A stretch of 64,000 nucleotides of DNA. Origin: HXMU1420-2 sp040830545 (lineage in GTDB: Bacteria; Pseudomonadota; Alphaproteobacteria; Rhodobacterales; Rhodobacteraceae). The notes below the pieces were generated by a model. The model worked only from the letters and a program-made list of their open reading frames with translations. It had not been told where the DNA came from and ran no database searches. Where the stretch lies: positions 1 to 64,000 of the forward strand of contig JBFOMB010000047.1 in NCBI GenBank assembly GCA_040830545.1, read 5' to 3'. The position numbers and the translations under genes were made by a program. Numbering within the stretch: position 1 is the first letter of the stretch; every line of letters begins with the position of its first letter. Of this stretch, positions 37,841-46,132 are shown in pieces.

Positions 37841-38932
37841 TTATTGTGTTGCACCGGGGCCGAGCCGGGCACCGGTGTTTCTGTCAAAGACGTGCAAATC
37901 CGCCGGGTCAAAGGCGATTTCGATGTCCTGGCCGACGGAATAGGCGGCGGCGATCTCTTCGCGCAGCACCATTTTCATCGACGCTTCCTGCGTTGCCACA
38001 TCAAACACGGTGACGTCGCCCAAAGGTTCGGTCAGGTGAATTTTGGCCGGGAACCGCGCGCTGCGTGGTGATCCGTCTTGTGCGAGTTCAATGTCGTGTG
38101 GGCGAAGGCCAACAGTGACGGGTTGGCCGGATCCAACGCCTTGAACGGGCACGGGGCCCGGCAAGAAGGGCAGGGTGATCTGATTGTCACCGCTCGCCTC
38201 GGTCTGAAGGAAGTTGATTGGCGGCGATCCCACCATTTGCGCGACGTAAAGGTCGCCGGGATGCTGGTATAGGTCGCGGGGCGTACCCACGGCAACCACT
38301 TTGCCATCGTTGATGACGCCGACACGTTCGCCCATGGTGAGAGCTTCCAGCTGGTCGGGCGTGGCATAGAGCATGGTCATGCCCAGTTCGCGGTGCAGGC
38401 GCTTGAATTCGGCCCGCATGTCGTGGCGAAGCTTGGCATCCAGATTGGTCAACGGTTCGTCCAGCAACAGCAGCTTGGGCTGACGGACAATGGCGCGACC
38501 AATGGCGACGCGTTGCTGTTCGCCGCCGGACAGGGTTGTTGTCTTGCGGTCCAGTGTATGCGTCACACGTAACAGCTCCGCGACCTCTTCGACCCGCTTT
38601 TTCACTGGGCCAGAACCCTGCCCATCGCGCAACAGGGGATGCGCGAGGTTCGCACGCACGGTCATATGCGGGTACAGCGCAAAGGTCTGGAAAATCATGG
38701 ACATGCCGCGTCCCTGCACGGGGGCGTCAGTCACGTCCTGACCGGCGAAGTGCACGGACCCACCTGAGAGTTCTTCCAGTCCGGCAATTGCACGCAATGT
38801 CGTGGTCTTGCCGGACGAAGACGGACCCAGCAGGCAGAAGTATTCGCCCTCGGCCACGTCAAAGCTCATGCCGTCCAACGCGACAACAGACCCGAATTCG
38901 CGTTTGAGGTTTTGAACCCGCAGATCAGACAT
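37841..38932 (-). CDS. Sugar ABC transporter ATPase with proline in the H-loop
   Basis: This is a 363-residue MalK-type ATPase. It has Walker A GPSSSGKTT (36-44), the Q-loop IFQTFALYP, signature LSGGE (134-138) and Walker B LLLDEP with Glu159. The switch histidine is replaced: the H-loop reads YATPDQ with Pro192 where THDQ is normal. A regulatory domain follows (VTVGLRPHDIEL). Its signature is canonical while the partner's is not, so the two defects fall in the same composite ATP site. It overlaps the Gfo/Idh gene by 8 bases. Confidence 0.93.
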   Translation of the reverse strand: MSDLRVQNLKREFGSVVALDGMSFDVAEGEYFCLLGPSSSGKTTTLRAIAGLEELSGGSVHFAGQDVTDAPVQGRGMSMIFQTFALYPHMTVRANLAHPLLRDGQGSGPVKKRVEEVAELLRVTHTLDRKTTTLSGGEQQRVAIGRAIVRQPKLLLLDEPLTNLDAKLRHDMRAEFKRLHRELGMTMLYATPDQLEALTMGERVGVINDGKVVAVGTPRDLYQHPGDLYVAQMVGSPPINFLQTEASGDNQITLPFLPGPVPVQGVGSGQPVTVGLRPHDIELAQDGSPRSARFPAKIHLTEPLGDVTVFDVATQEASMKMVLREEIAAAYSVGQDIEIAFDPADLHVFDRNTGARLGPGATQ

Positions 38933-40064
38933 TCACCCAGGCTCCATTCCGGTTGGAGGATCGGACACAAGCGTCCACAAACGTGACACCGGCCAGCCCG
39001 TCCTGCACGGTTGGATACACAACCTCCGCTGGCGCATCCTTACCATCGCGGTAGGCCACGATCGCGTCTGCGGCCTCGGAATAGATTGTTGCAAACCCTT
39101 CAAGGTACCCCTCGGGATGTCCAGGCGGCACGCGGCTGACCCGGCCCGCCGCGTCGTTCGCACCTGACCCATTACGTGTCAGCAGGCGCTTGGGTTCACC
39201 CAGCGGTGTGTGCCACAGATAATTCGGATCTTCCTGACGCCATTCCAGCCCGCCATTCGTTCCATAGACGCGTAGGAACAGGGCGTTTTCGTTGCCCGGC
39301 GCAACCTGGCTGGCCCAAAGCATGCCCTTTGCCCCGCCCTTGAATCGCATCATCACATGAGCGTTGTCGTCCAACTGCCGCCCGTCCACGAAGGTGTCCA
39401 GATCAGCAGACAGGCAGTCCAGTTCCAGCCCGGACACGAAGCTCGCAATGTTGTAGGCGTGCGTGCCAATGTCACCGATGGCCCCACCCGCGCCCGAGCG
39501 TTCCGGGTCCGTGCGCCATTCTGCTTGTTTCAGACCGGTATCTTCCAGCTTGGTCGACAGCCAATCCTGTGGGTATTCAACTTGCACCAGACGGATGTCG
39601 CCCAGATCACCTTTGGCCACCATGTCCCGCGCTTGGCGCACCATCGGGTAACCGGTGTAGTTATGCGTCAGCACAAACAGCGCATCAGCCTTCTCTGCTG
39701 CCTTGGTCAGTGACTTTGCCTCGGCCAGCGTGCCTGTCAGGGGTTTGTCGCAGATGACGTGAATGCCCCGGCGCAGGAACTCCTTGGCCACAGCGGCGTG
39801 CATGTGATTGGGGGTGACGATGGCAACCGCCTCGATCCCCTCCTTCAAACGTGCCTCGCGGATCGCCATGGCCTTGTAGTCGCCATAGGCTCGATCCTCG
39901 GCAATGCCGATGTCGAGCGCGGATGCGATGGATTTCTCAGGCGTCGAACTCAGCGCCCCGGCAACCAGCTCGTACCGGTCATCCAGCCGCGCGGCGATGC
40001 GGTGCACAGCGCCGATAAAGGCGTCCCGGCCACCGCCGACCATGCCCAGTCGAATACGTCCCAT
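38925..40064 (-). CDS. Gfo/Idh/MocA family oxidoreductase
   Basis: This 379-residue NAD(P)-dependent sugar or cyclitol dehydrogenase has the N-terminal Rossmann motif GMVGGGRDAFIGAVH and the family's HVICDKPLTGTLAEAK segment (residues near 95-110) with the catalytic Lys of the DKP motif. The motif GGAIGDIGTHAYNIASF carries the conserved Asp/His. It is probably a 3- or 5-position oxidation or epimerisation enzyme. The start shares one base with the isomerase stop (TGATG). The neighbouring TIM-barrel isomerase is a usual partner for this family. Confidence 0.92.
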   Translation of the reverse strand: MGRIRLGMVGGGRDAFIGAVHRIAARLDDRYELVAGALSSTPEKSIASALDIGIAEDRAYGDYKAMAIREARLKEGIEAVAIVTPNHMHAAVAKEFLRRGIHVICDKPLTGTLAEAKSLTKAAEKADALFVLTHNYTGYPMVRQARDMVAKGDLGDIRLVQVEYPQDWLSTKLEDTGLKQAEWRTDPERSGAGGAIGDIGTHAYNIASFVSGLELDCLSADLDTFVDGRQLDDNAHVMMRFKGGAKGMLWASQVAPGNENALFLRVYGTNGGLEWRQEDPNYLWHTPLGEPKRLLTRNGSGANDAAGRVSRVPPGHPEGYLEGFATIYSEAADAIVAYRDGKDAPAEVVYPTVQDGLAGVTFVDACVRSSNRNGAWVNV

Positions 40065-41119
40065 CAGTCGATCCCCAGAATGCGTTTGTTGGCCGCTTCG
40101 TCTGTGCCGCCAGAGGCGAAATCGTCAAACGCCACCTCGGTCACGCGGATGATGTGGTCACGCACAAACTGTGCACCCTCACGTGCGCCATCCTCGGGGT
40201 GTTTCAGGCAGCATTCCCATTCCACCACAGCCCAGCCGTCAAAGTCGTTTGCCGCCATTTTCGAAAAGATCGCACCGAAATCGACCTGACCATCCCCCAG
40301 CGACCGGAACCGTCCGGCACGATCCACCCAGGACTGGTAGCCCGAATAAACGCCCTGCCGACCCGTCGGGTTGAACTCGGCATCCTTGACGTGGAACATC
40401 CGGATGCGGTCCTTGTAGATGTCGATATTGTAGAGATAATCCAGACACTGCAGCACATAGTGCGATGGGTCATAGAGCATGCAGGCCCGGTCATGGTTTC
40501 CAGTGCGCTCCAAGAACATCTCGTAAGTGATGCCGTCATGCAGGTCTTCGCCCGGGTGGATTTCATAACAGACATCCACGCCGCACTCTTCCGCATGGTC
40601 CAAGATCGGCTTCCAACGCCGCGCAAGTTCGTCAAACGCAGTTTCCACCATGCCAGCCGGACGTTGCGGCCAAGGATAGATGAACGGCCAGGCCAGAGCG
40701 CCCGAGAAGGTCGCCATCTGCCCCACGCCCATGTTCAGCGAGGCACTGATGCATTTCTTCACCTGATCCACGGCCCATTCCTGCCGGGCCTTGGGGTTGC
40801 CGCGCACTTCGGGTGCCGCAAACCCGTCAAAGGGTTCGTCATATGCCGGATGCACCGCCACCAGTTGACCCTGCAAGTGCGTGGACAGGTCCGTGACTTC
40901 GACCCCATTCGCGGCAGCGACGCCTTTGAACTCGTCGCAATAGTCCTTGGATTCCGCGGCCTTGGCCAAATCAATCAATCTGCCATCCCAGCTGGGTACC
41001 TGCACGCCGGCGTAGCCGCAGTCAGCGGCCCATTTGGTGATGCTGTCCCAGCTGTTGAAGGGCGCCTCGTCCCCGGCAAATTGCGCCAGAAACAGCGCGG
41101 GTCCCTTGATCGTCTTCAC
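40064..41119 (-). CDS. Sugar phosphate isomerase/epimerase (xylose-isomerase-like TIM barrel)
   Basis: This 351-residue AP-endonuclease-family-2 TIM barrel has the metal-binding pattern CYEIHPGEDLHDG, LYDPSHYVLQ, MFHVKDAEF and GWAVVEWECCL, giving Glu, Asp, His and Glu ligands. Members isomerise or epimerise sugars, often next to Gfo/Idh dehydrogenases in rhizobia. The start is GTG with GGAGG upstream, 32 bases after the LacI gene end, so it heads the catabolic part of the operon. Confidence 0.9.
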   Translation of the reverse strand: MKTIKGPALFLAQFAGDEAPFNSWDSITKWAADCGYAGVQVPSWDGRLIDLAKAAESKDYCDEFKGVAAANGVEVTDLSTHLQGQLVAVHPAYDEPFDGFAAPEVRGNPKARQEWAVDQVKKCISASLNMGVGQMATFSGALAWPFIYPWPQRPAGMVETAFDELARRWKPILDHAEECGVDVCYEIHPGEDLHDGITYEMFLERTGNHDRACMLYDPSHYVLQCLDYLYNIDIYKDRIRMFHVKDAEFNPTGRQGVYSGYQSWVDRAGRFRSLGDGQVDFGAIFSKMAANDFDGWAVVEWECCLKHPEDGAREGAQFVRDHIIRVTEVAFDDFASGGTDEAANKRILGID

Positions 41120-41151
41120 CCTTTATCCTCCCCGTGTCGTCGGTCTGCCTG

Positions 41152-42174
41152 TCAGGGCAGGTTGTCCCGGACGAAAATTTCGATGCGAATGCGTTCCTGC
41201 TTTTCGTTGATCTGTGTGCGGTCGGTCAGCGATTTCAGGATGCGAATTGCGCTGCGTACCTCATGACTGGGATCCTGCACCAGCACGGCGTCTACTGTCC
41301 CGGAATGCAATGCGGCGCGGGCGTGTGTGGACAGCTCGGTCGTGACGACCTTCAGATCGCGATCCGCCTTGCCCACCGCCTAGCTGACCCCGCGCGTCCC
41401 ACCGCCAATACTGTAAAGGCCTACAAGGTTCGGGTTTTCTTCCAACAACGCGGTTAGTTTTGGTTCGACGACATCGGCCAATTCCTCGCCCTCGATCCAC
41501 GGCAGGACTGTCAGGTGCGGGCATTCCGCGCGCATCACCTGTTCGAACCCCATACGACGCTCAACGTGATCTCGCAGAGTGCCCGACCCGGCAACCACGG
41601 CCACGTCCCCGTTCGGCGCATGAATGAACCGGTTCAGAAGGCTGGCGGCAACGCGTCCGGCGGCCACATTGTCGATCCCCACAAACCGCTCGCGCGCAGA
41701 CGCCGGCGCATCCGAGATGAACGTGACAACGTGCACGCCCTTTTCCCGCAGGGCATTGATTGTGTCGCGTACGATCTGGCTTTCCACAGCGACCATGGCC
41801 ACACCGTCACCAATTTCGTCGCCCAGGCGTTCAACCTCGGACTGGATTGCAAATGGGTCCAGTGGCGGAACCTTGATCATATTGATCTCGATTCGGTCCT
41901 TGGCGAAATGCGCGCGGGCTGTTTCGATTTCTGCCCGAATATCCCCGAAAAACGCAGTTTCTCCAGATGGAACGAGGAAGGTGAAGCGGTAGTTGCGACG
42001 CCGGGCCAGGGTGGCTGCGGCATGGTCCCGTTCGAAGTTCAATTGCTCCATGGCGCGCGTCACACGTTCGACCGTGCTTTCCCGAACGCCCTTGCGGTTG
42101 TTCAGGACGCGGTCAACGGTTGCAAGGCTGACGCCGGCGGCATCAGCAACGTCCTGAGCGGTAACGCGAGCCAT
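41152..42174 (-). pseudogene. LacI family regulator interrupted by an in-frame TAG
   Basis: The frame starts with a textbook LacI helix-turn-helix (TAQDVADAAGVSLATVDRVL) after GGAGG and a 5-nt spacer, then a periplasmic-binding-protein-like ligand domain. After codon 264 (GGGTRGVS) a TAG stands at 41382-41380. The frame then continues without further defects for 75 codons to TGA at 41152, giving the full 340-residue family length. The break removes the C-terminal part of the ligand-binding domain, so the truncated protein should not sense its inducer normally. A CAG to TAG change would explain it. It may be real, an error, or suppressed. Confidence 0.8.
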
Positions 42175-42210
42175 AAATCCTCCCAATGTGATAAATCTTG
42201 AGGTATGAAA

Positions 42211-42248
42211 TGAGGTGCGTCAAGCAAAAACAAGATTCGCGCACCTCA
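42211..42248. promoter_or_regulatory. Candidate operator between the LacI gene and the FucU/Dha kinase operon
   Basis: TGAGGTGCG and CGCACCTCA are a perfect 9-bp inverted repeat 20 bases apart, in the 93-base divergent region. An outer pair, CTTGAGGT (42197-42204) and ACCTCAAG (42243-42250), gives another dyad sharing the right arm. The place and symmetry fit a site for the adjacent LacI-type protein controlling both operons. Confidence 0.5.
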
Positions 42249-42267
42249 AGAACGGGAGGACATCGCC

Positions 42268-42702
42268 ATGCTCATCGGAATTCATCCAGCCCTTACTCCG
42301 GATTTGCTGCGTCACCTGCGTGCCATGGGCCACGGTGATGAAATTGTCATCGCAGACGCCAACTTTCCGGGCGAATCCTGTGGTCAACGGATAGAGCGGT
42401 TGCCGGGCATCAACGCAACCGAAGCGCTGCGGGCGATTCTGTCGATCATGCCGCTGGACAGCTTTGTTGAGGCGCCGGCACGCTCGATGGAAGTTGTTGG
42501 CGACCCCGAAGCGGTACCGCCTATCGTGGCCGAATTTCAGCAGATCATTCGTGACTGCGCCAGTGACCCCTGTGACGTAAAAGGGGTCGAAAGGCATGCT
42601 TTCTACGTTGAGGCACGCAAGGCCTATTGCGTGGTCCAAACGTCTGAAAGTCGGCTTTACGGCAACATCATCCTGTCCAAAGGGATTGTGCCGCCGGATT
42701 GA
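42268..42702 (+). CDS. RbsD/FucU family sugar mutarotase
   Basis: This 144-residue FucU-like protein opens LIGIHPALTPDLLRHLRAMGHGDEIVIADANFP. The His and Asp of GHGDEIVIADA are the conserved active residues of this fold, and the C-terminal SRLYGNIILSKG is also conserved. These proteins interconvert anomers of fucose, ribose or related sugars. It is the first gene of the rightward operon with GGGAGGA before the ATG. Its presence implies that the imported compound, or a product, is an aldose in ring form. Confidence 0.9.
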   Translation: MLIGIHPALTPDLLRHLRAMGHGDEIVIADANFPGESCGQRIERLPGINATEALRAILSIMPLDSFVEAPARSMEVVGDPEAVPPIVAEFQQIIRDCASDPCDVKGVERHAFYVEARKAYCVVQTSESRLYGNIILSKGIVPPD

Positions 42703-42768
42703 CGGCCCGATTGACGGATCGTGCCCGGCGGCGTTCTATCGCCCTGCGCGCAGAGGGAGGAGCAACAC

Positions 42769-43776
42769 GTGAAGACGAAGAAGATCATCAATGACGGGGC
42801 CGACGCCGTAGACGAGATGCTGGACGGCATAATACTGGCCCATGGTGACGTGTTGCGCCGTGCCGGAGGAACAGGTCGCGCGATCATCGCAAAGGACGGT
42901 CCACGTCCGGGCAAGGTCGGCTTGATGATTGGTGGCGGGTCCGGGCATGAACCGACCTTTGTCGGCTTTGTGGGTCGTGGGCTGGCGGACGCGGCAGCGA
43001 TTGGCAACGTCTTTGCCTCTCCTCCGCCCGATCCGGCTTTGGAATGTGTGAATGAAATTGATGGCGGCGCGGGCGTCTTGTTCATGTACGGCAACTACGC
43101 TGGTGACGTGATGAATTTCGACATGGCCGCAGAAATGGCCGCAATGGACGATATCGAGGTTCGTACAGTGTTGACCACGGACGATGTCGCCTCCGCTCCA
43201 TGGGACGAGATGGAGAAGCGGCGCGGCGTGGCCGGGAACTTCTTCATATTCAAAGCGGCGGGTGCAGCGGCTGACGAGATGATGTCGCTGGACGAGGTCG
43301 AGCGTGTCGCCCGCCACGCCAATGCGCGTACGTTTACGATGGGTGTTGCACTGTCACCCTGTTCGCTGCCGCAAACACGGACATTCAACTTCGAACTCGG
43401 CCCGGACGAGATGGAAATCGGCATGGGCATCCATGGGGAGCCGGGGATTGAACGCGGGCCATTGAAGTCCGCGGACGAAATCACGGATGAGATCATGGAC
43501 CGAATACTCGACGAAATGGGTGCCGCTTCGGGCGACAAGGTTGCCGTGCTGGTGAACTCGCTAGGCGCGACACCTTTGATGGAACTCTATATCATGAACC
43601 GTCGGGTGCAGGCGCGACTAGCAGAGGCGGGGTTGGAAACCCACGCGACTTGGGTTGGGAATTACTGCACTTCACTTGAAATGGCTGGGGCATCCGTGAC
43701 GGTGATGCATCTGGACGACGAACTACAGCGCCTCATCGACCGGCCCTGTCACTGCGCCATGTTCCGGGTGGTGTGA
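42769..43776 (+). CDS. dhaK: Dihydroxyacetone kinase-type subunit K
   Basis: This 335-residue DhaK-type substrate-binding subunit has GGGSGHEPTFVGFVG (55-69) and the hemiaminal-forming His222 in MGIHGEPGIE. In the known family it holds a short ketose covalently while DhaL-bound nucleotide donates phosphate. The start was set at GTG with GGAGG upstream; an upstream in-frame GTG lies before the ribosome binding site. The substrate may be dihydroxyacetone or a four-carbon ketose such as erythrulose. Confidence 0.9.
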   Translation: MKTKKIINDGADAVDEMLDGIILAHGDVLRRAGGTGRAIIAKDGPRPGKVGLMIGGGSGHEPTFVGFVGRGLADAAAIGNVFASPPPDPALECVNEIDGGAGVLFMYGNYAGDVMNFDMAAEMAAMDDIEVRTVLTTDDVASAPWDEMEKRRGVAGNFFIFKAAGAAADEMMSLDEVERVARHANARTFTMGVALSPCSLPQTRTFNFELGPDEMEIGMGIHGEPGIERGPLKSADEITDEIMDRILDEMGAASGDKVAVLVNSLGATPLMELYIMNRRVQARLAEAGLETHATWVGNYCTSLEMAGASVTVMHLDDELQRLIDRPCHCAMFRVV

Positions 43777-44384
43777 ATATGGGGCAGATCACATCAGCAG
43801 ACCTGATCGCAGCGCTTGGAGCCGTTGCTGACAGTATGGACGAAAACCGCGATGCGCTTTGTGCGCTGGACGGTGAGATTGGTGATGGTGATCACGGCGT
43901 GGCCATGGCGCTGGGTTTCAATGCGGCTCGGGATGCTTTAGCGGACCTTGCAGGGGACGCGGTGCCCACCATCGTACTCAACACAGCCGCAAAGGCGTTT
44001 TTGTCCGGCGTCGGAGCATCCTGCGGGCCGCTATATGCCACTGCGCTGATGCGCGCGGCGGCGTCCGTAAAGGGGCGCGATGTGTTGGACGCCAGCGATG
44101 TGCCCTCACTTCTGGCCGCCATGGCCGAGGGCATCGCGCATCGCGGCAAGGCGTCTGTCGGTGACAAGACCATGCTGGATGTCTGGCAACCTGCGGCGGA
44201 CGTCGCGGGGCAGGGATGGGCCGCTGTGATTGAGGCCGCCGAAGCGGCGGCCGAGCACACAAAAACCATGCCGGCCAAATTGGGCCGGGCGGCGCGGTTG
44301 GGGGACCGCACCATCGGACATATGGACCCCGGTGCGGCCTCTGCCGTGCTGGTGATCAAAGCACTGGCCAGCAGGCTGGGCTGA
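43773..44384 (+). CDS. dhaL: Dihydroxyacetone kinase-type subunit L
   Basis: This 203-residue DhaL-type nucleotide-binding subunit has LDGEIGDGDHGVAMALGF near residues 32-49, supplying the Mg-binding aspartates, and the C-terminal GDRTIGHMDPGAAS. A GTG shares GTGA with the dhaK stop; an ATG two codons later is an alternative start. No DhaM/PTS component is present, so either the kinase uses ATP directly (as in known ATP-type two-subunit enzymes) or it relies on proteins elsewhere. Confidence 0.88.
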   Translation: MNMGQITSADLIAALGAVADSMDENRDALCALDGEIGDGDHGVAMALGFNAARDALADLAGDAVPTIVLNTAAKAFLSGVGASCGPLYATALMRAAASVKGRDVLDASDVPSLLAAMAEGIAHRGKASVGDKTMLDVWQPAADVAGQGWAAVIEAAEAAAEHTKTMPAKLGRAARLGDRTIGHMDPGAASAVLVIKALASRLG

Positions 44385-44397
44385 GGGGAGGATCGAA

Positions 44398-46020
44398 ATG
44401 ACCCAATTCATCAATGCGCGCGACGCGCTTGTGACCGAAGCGATTGATGGCCTTTTACGAGGTGCGGGTGACAGGCTGGCCCGGCTGGATGGCTATCCGC
44501 ATATCAAGGTGGTGGTGCGGACGGATTGGGATCGTTCGCAGGTCGCGTTGGTCTCGGGTGGCGGATCGGGTCACGAACCTTCGCATGCCGGGTTTGTCGG
44601 GCGCGGCATGCTGACCGCCGCCGTGTGTGGCGAGGTTTTTGCATCCCCGTCCGTGGATGCGGTGCTTGCGGGTATTCTGGCCGTGACCGGAGAGGCAGGG
44701 TGCTTGCTGATCGTCAAAAACTACACCGGCGACCGGTTGAATTTCGGATTGGCGGCTGAACGGGCACGGGCGATGGGGCTGCGCGTGTCGATGGTTGTGG
44801 TGGATGACGACGTCGCCTTGCCTGACCTGCCGCAACCGCGCGGCGTGGCGGGCACGTTGTTTGTGCATAAAATCGCCGGGGCCCTGGCCGAGGCGGGCGC
44901 GGATTTGGATGCGGTGACGCAAGCTGCGCAATCGGTGATTGATGATGTGGCATCCATCGGTATGTCACTGGACACGTGCACCGTGCCGGGATCACCCAAG
45001 GAGGACCGGATTGCAGCCGGTCACGCGGAATTGGGCCTTGGCATCCACGGGGAGCCGGGGGTGGAGCAAGTGGCCTTTGACGGTGCGCGTGGGGCGATGC
45101 AAACCATGGTCGCGCGTTTGGCGGCGACAATGGGGGACGGGCCGCATGTTGCATTGCTGAACAACCTTGGTAGCGCGATGCCACTGGAAATGTCCGTGCT
45201 TGCAGAGGAGCTGTGCCGGTCTTCCATAGGGGACCGCATTCAATGGTTGGTCGGCCCTGCGCCGCTGATGACTTCGCTTGACATGCACGGCGTGTCTTTG
45301 TCAGTTCTGCCTGTCGATGAAACCCGCCTGCCCGCATTGCAGCTGGCCGTGGCCCCACAGGCCTGGCCGGGATGTGCGGCGGTGGCTGAACCTGCCGTGT
45401 TGCCGATGCCAAACGGGCTGGAACCGGCGCAATTCACCGCGTCAGAGGATGGTGCGGTGCGTAAAGTGTTGGAAACCTGTTGTGATGCGCTGATTGGCGC
45501 GGAAACGGATTTGAACGCGCTGGACGCAAAATCAGGCGACGGGGACACCGGATCTACCGTGGCGACGGCTGCGCGAGCCTTGATGGCTGCAGCGGATTCG
45601 CTACCGATGGCAGACCGGACCGCGCTGTGTCGGGCTGTGGCGCAGGAGTTGAGCCAAACCATGGGCGGATCGTCGGGCGTGTTGCTGGCAATCTACTTTG
45701 CCGCTGCTGGGGATGCCTTTGCTGCAGGGGCCGACGACGCGACCGCGCTGCGCGCTGGGTTGGACCGCATCATGCAGGTCGGCGGTGCAGCCCCCGGTCA
45801 TCGCACCATGATCGACGCGCTGCATCCGGCACTGGAGGCACTGCCATCGGGCCTTGCTGCCGCTGCGGCTGCCGCACGAGGAGGTGCAAATCATACCGCC
45901 AACATTACGCAAGCCAAGGCCGGGCGTGCGGCCTATGTCAGCGCTGACAGTTTGGCTGGCCAGATCGACCCGGGGGCCGAGGCAGTCGCGCGGGTTTTTG
46001 CGCGACTGGCTGCCGGGTAG
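44398..46020 (+). CDS. Fused DhaK-DhaL kinase (ATP-dependent glycerone kinase type)
   Basis: This 540-residue single-chain kinase has the DhaK half (GGGSGHEPSHAGFVGRG at 53-69, His217 in GIHGEPG) followed by the DhaL half from about residue 345 (LDAKSGDGDTGSTVATAARA; SGVLLAIYFAAAGDAF). Both active sites look intact. It stands 13 bases after dhaL. Having both a split and a fused kinase in one operon suggests two different ketose substrates or stereoisomers. GGGAGG precedes the ATG. Confidence 0.9.
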   Translation: MTQFINARDALVTEAIDGLLRGAGDRLARLDGYPHIKVVVRTDWDRSQVALVSGGGSGHEPSHAGFVGRGMLTAAVCGEVFASPSVDAVLAGILAVTGEAGCLLIVKNYTGDRLNFGLAAERARAMGLRVSMVVVDDDVALPDLPQPRGVAGTLFVHKIAGALAEAGADLDAVTQAAQSVIDDVASIGMSLDTCTVPGSPKEDRIAAGHAELGLGIHGEPGVEQVAFDGARGAMQTMVARLAATMGDGPHVALLNNLGSAMPLEMSVLAEELCRSSIGDRIQWLVGPAPLMTSLDMHGVSLSVLPVDETRLPALQLAVAPQAWPGCAAVAEPAVLPMPNGLEPAQFTASEDGAVRKVLETCCDALIGAETDLNALDAKSGDGDTGSTVATAARALMAAADSLPMADRTALCRAVAQELSQTMGGSSGVLLAIYFAAAGDAFAAGADDATALRAGLDRIMQVGGAAPGHRTMIDALHPALEALPSGLAAAAAAARGGANHTANITQAKAGRAAYVSADSLAGQIDPGAEAVARVFARLAAG

Positions 46021-46132
46021 GGCAGGCCAGCGATCCACATTCCTTGCCCGAATCCTGAGGTGCGGGCATCATGATCTGCGTCAGGTGCCGCGCCGGGTGG
46101 GCGTGTGCGCCCATTTGTCTGGGAGGATTGTC

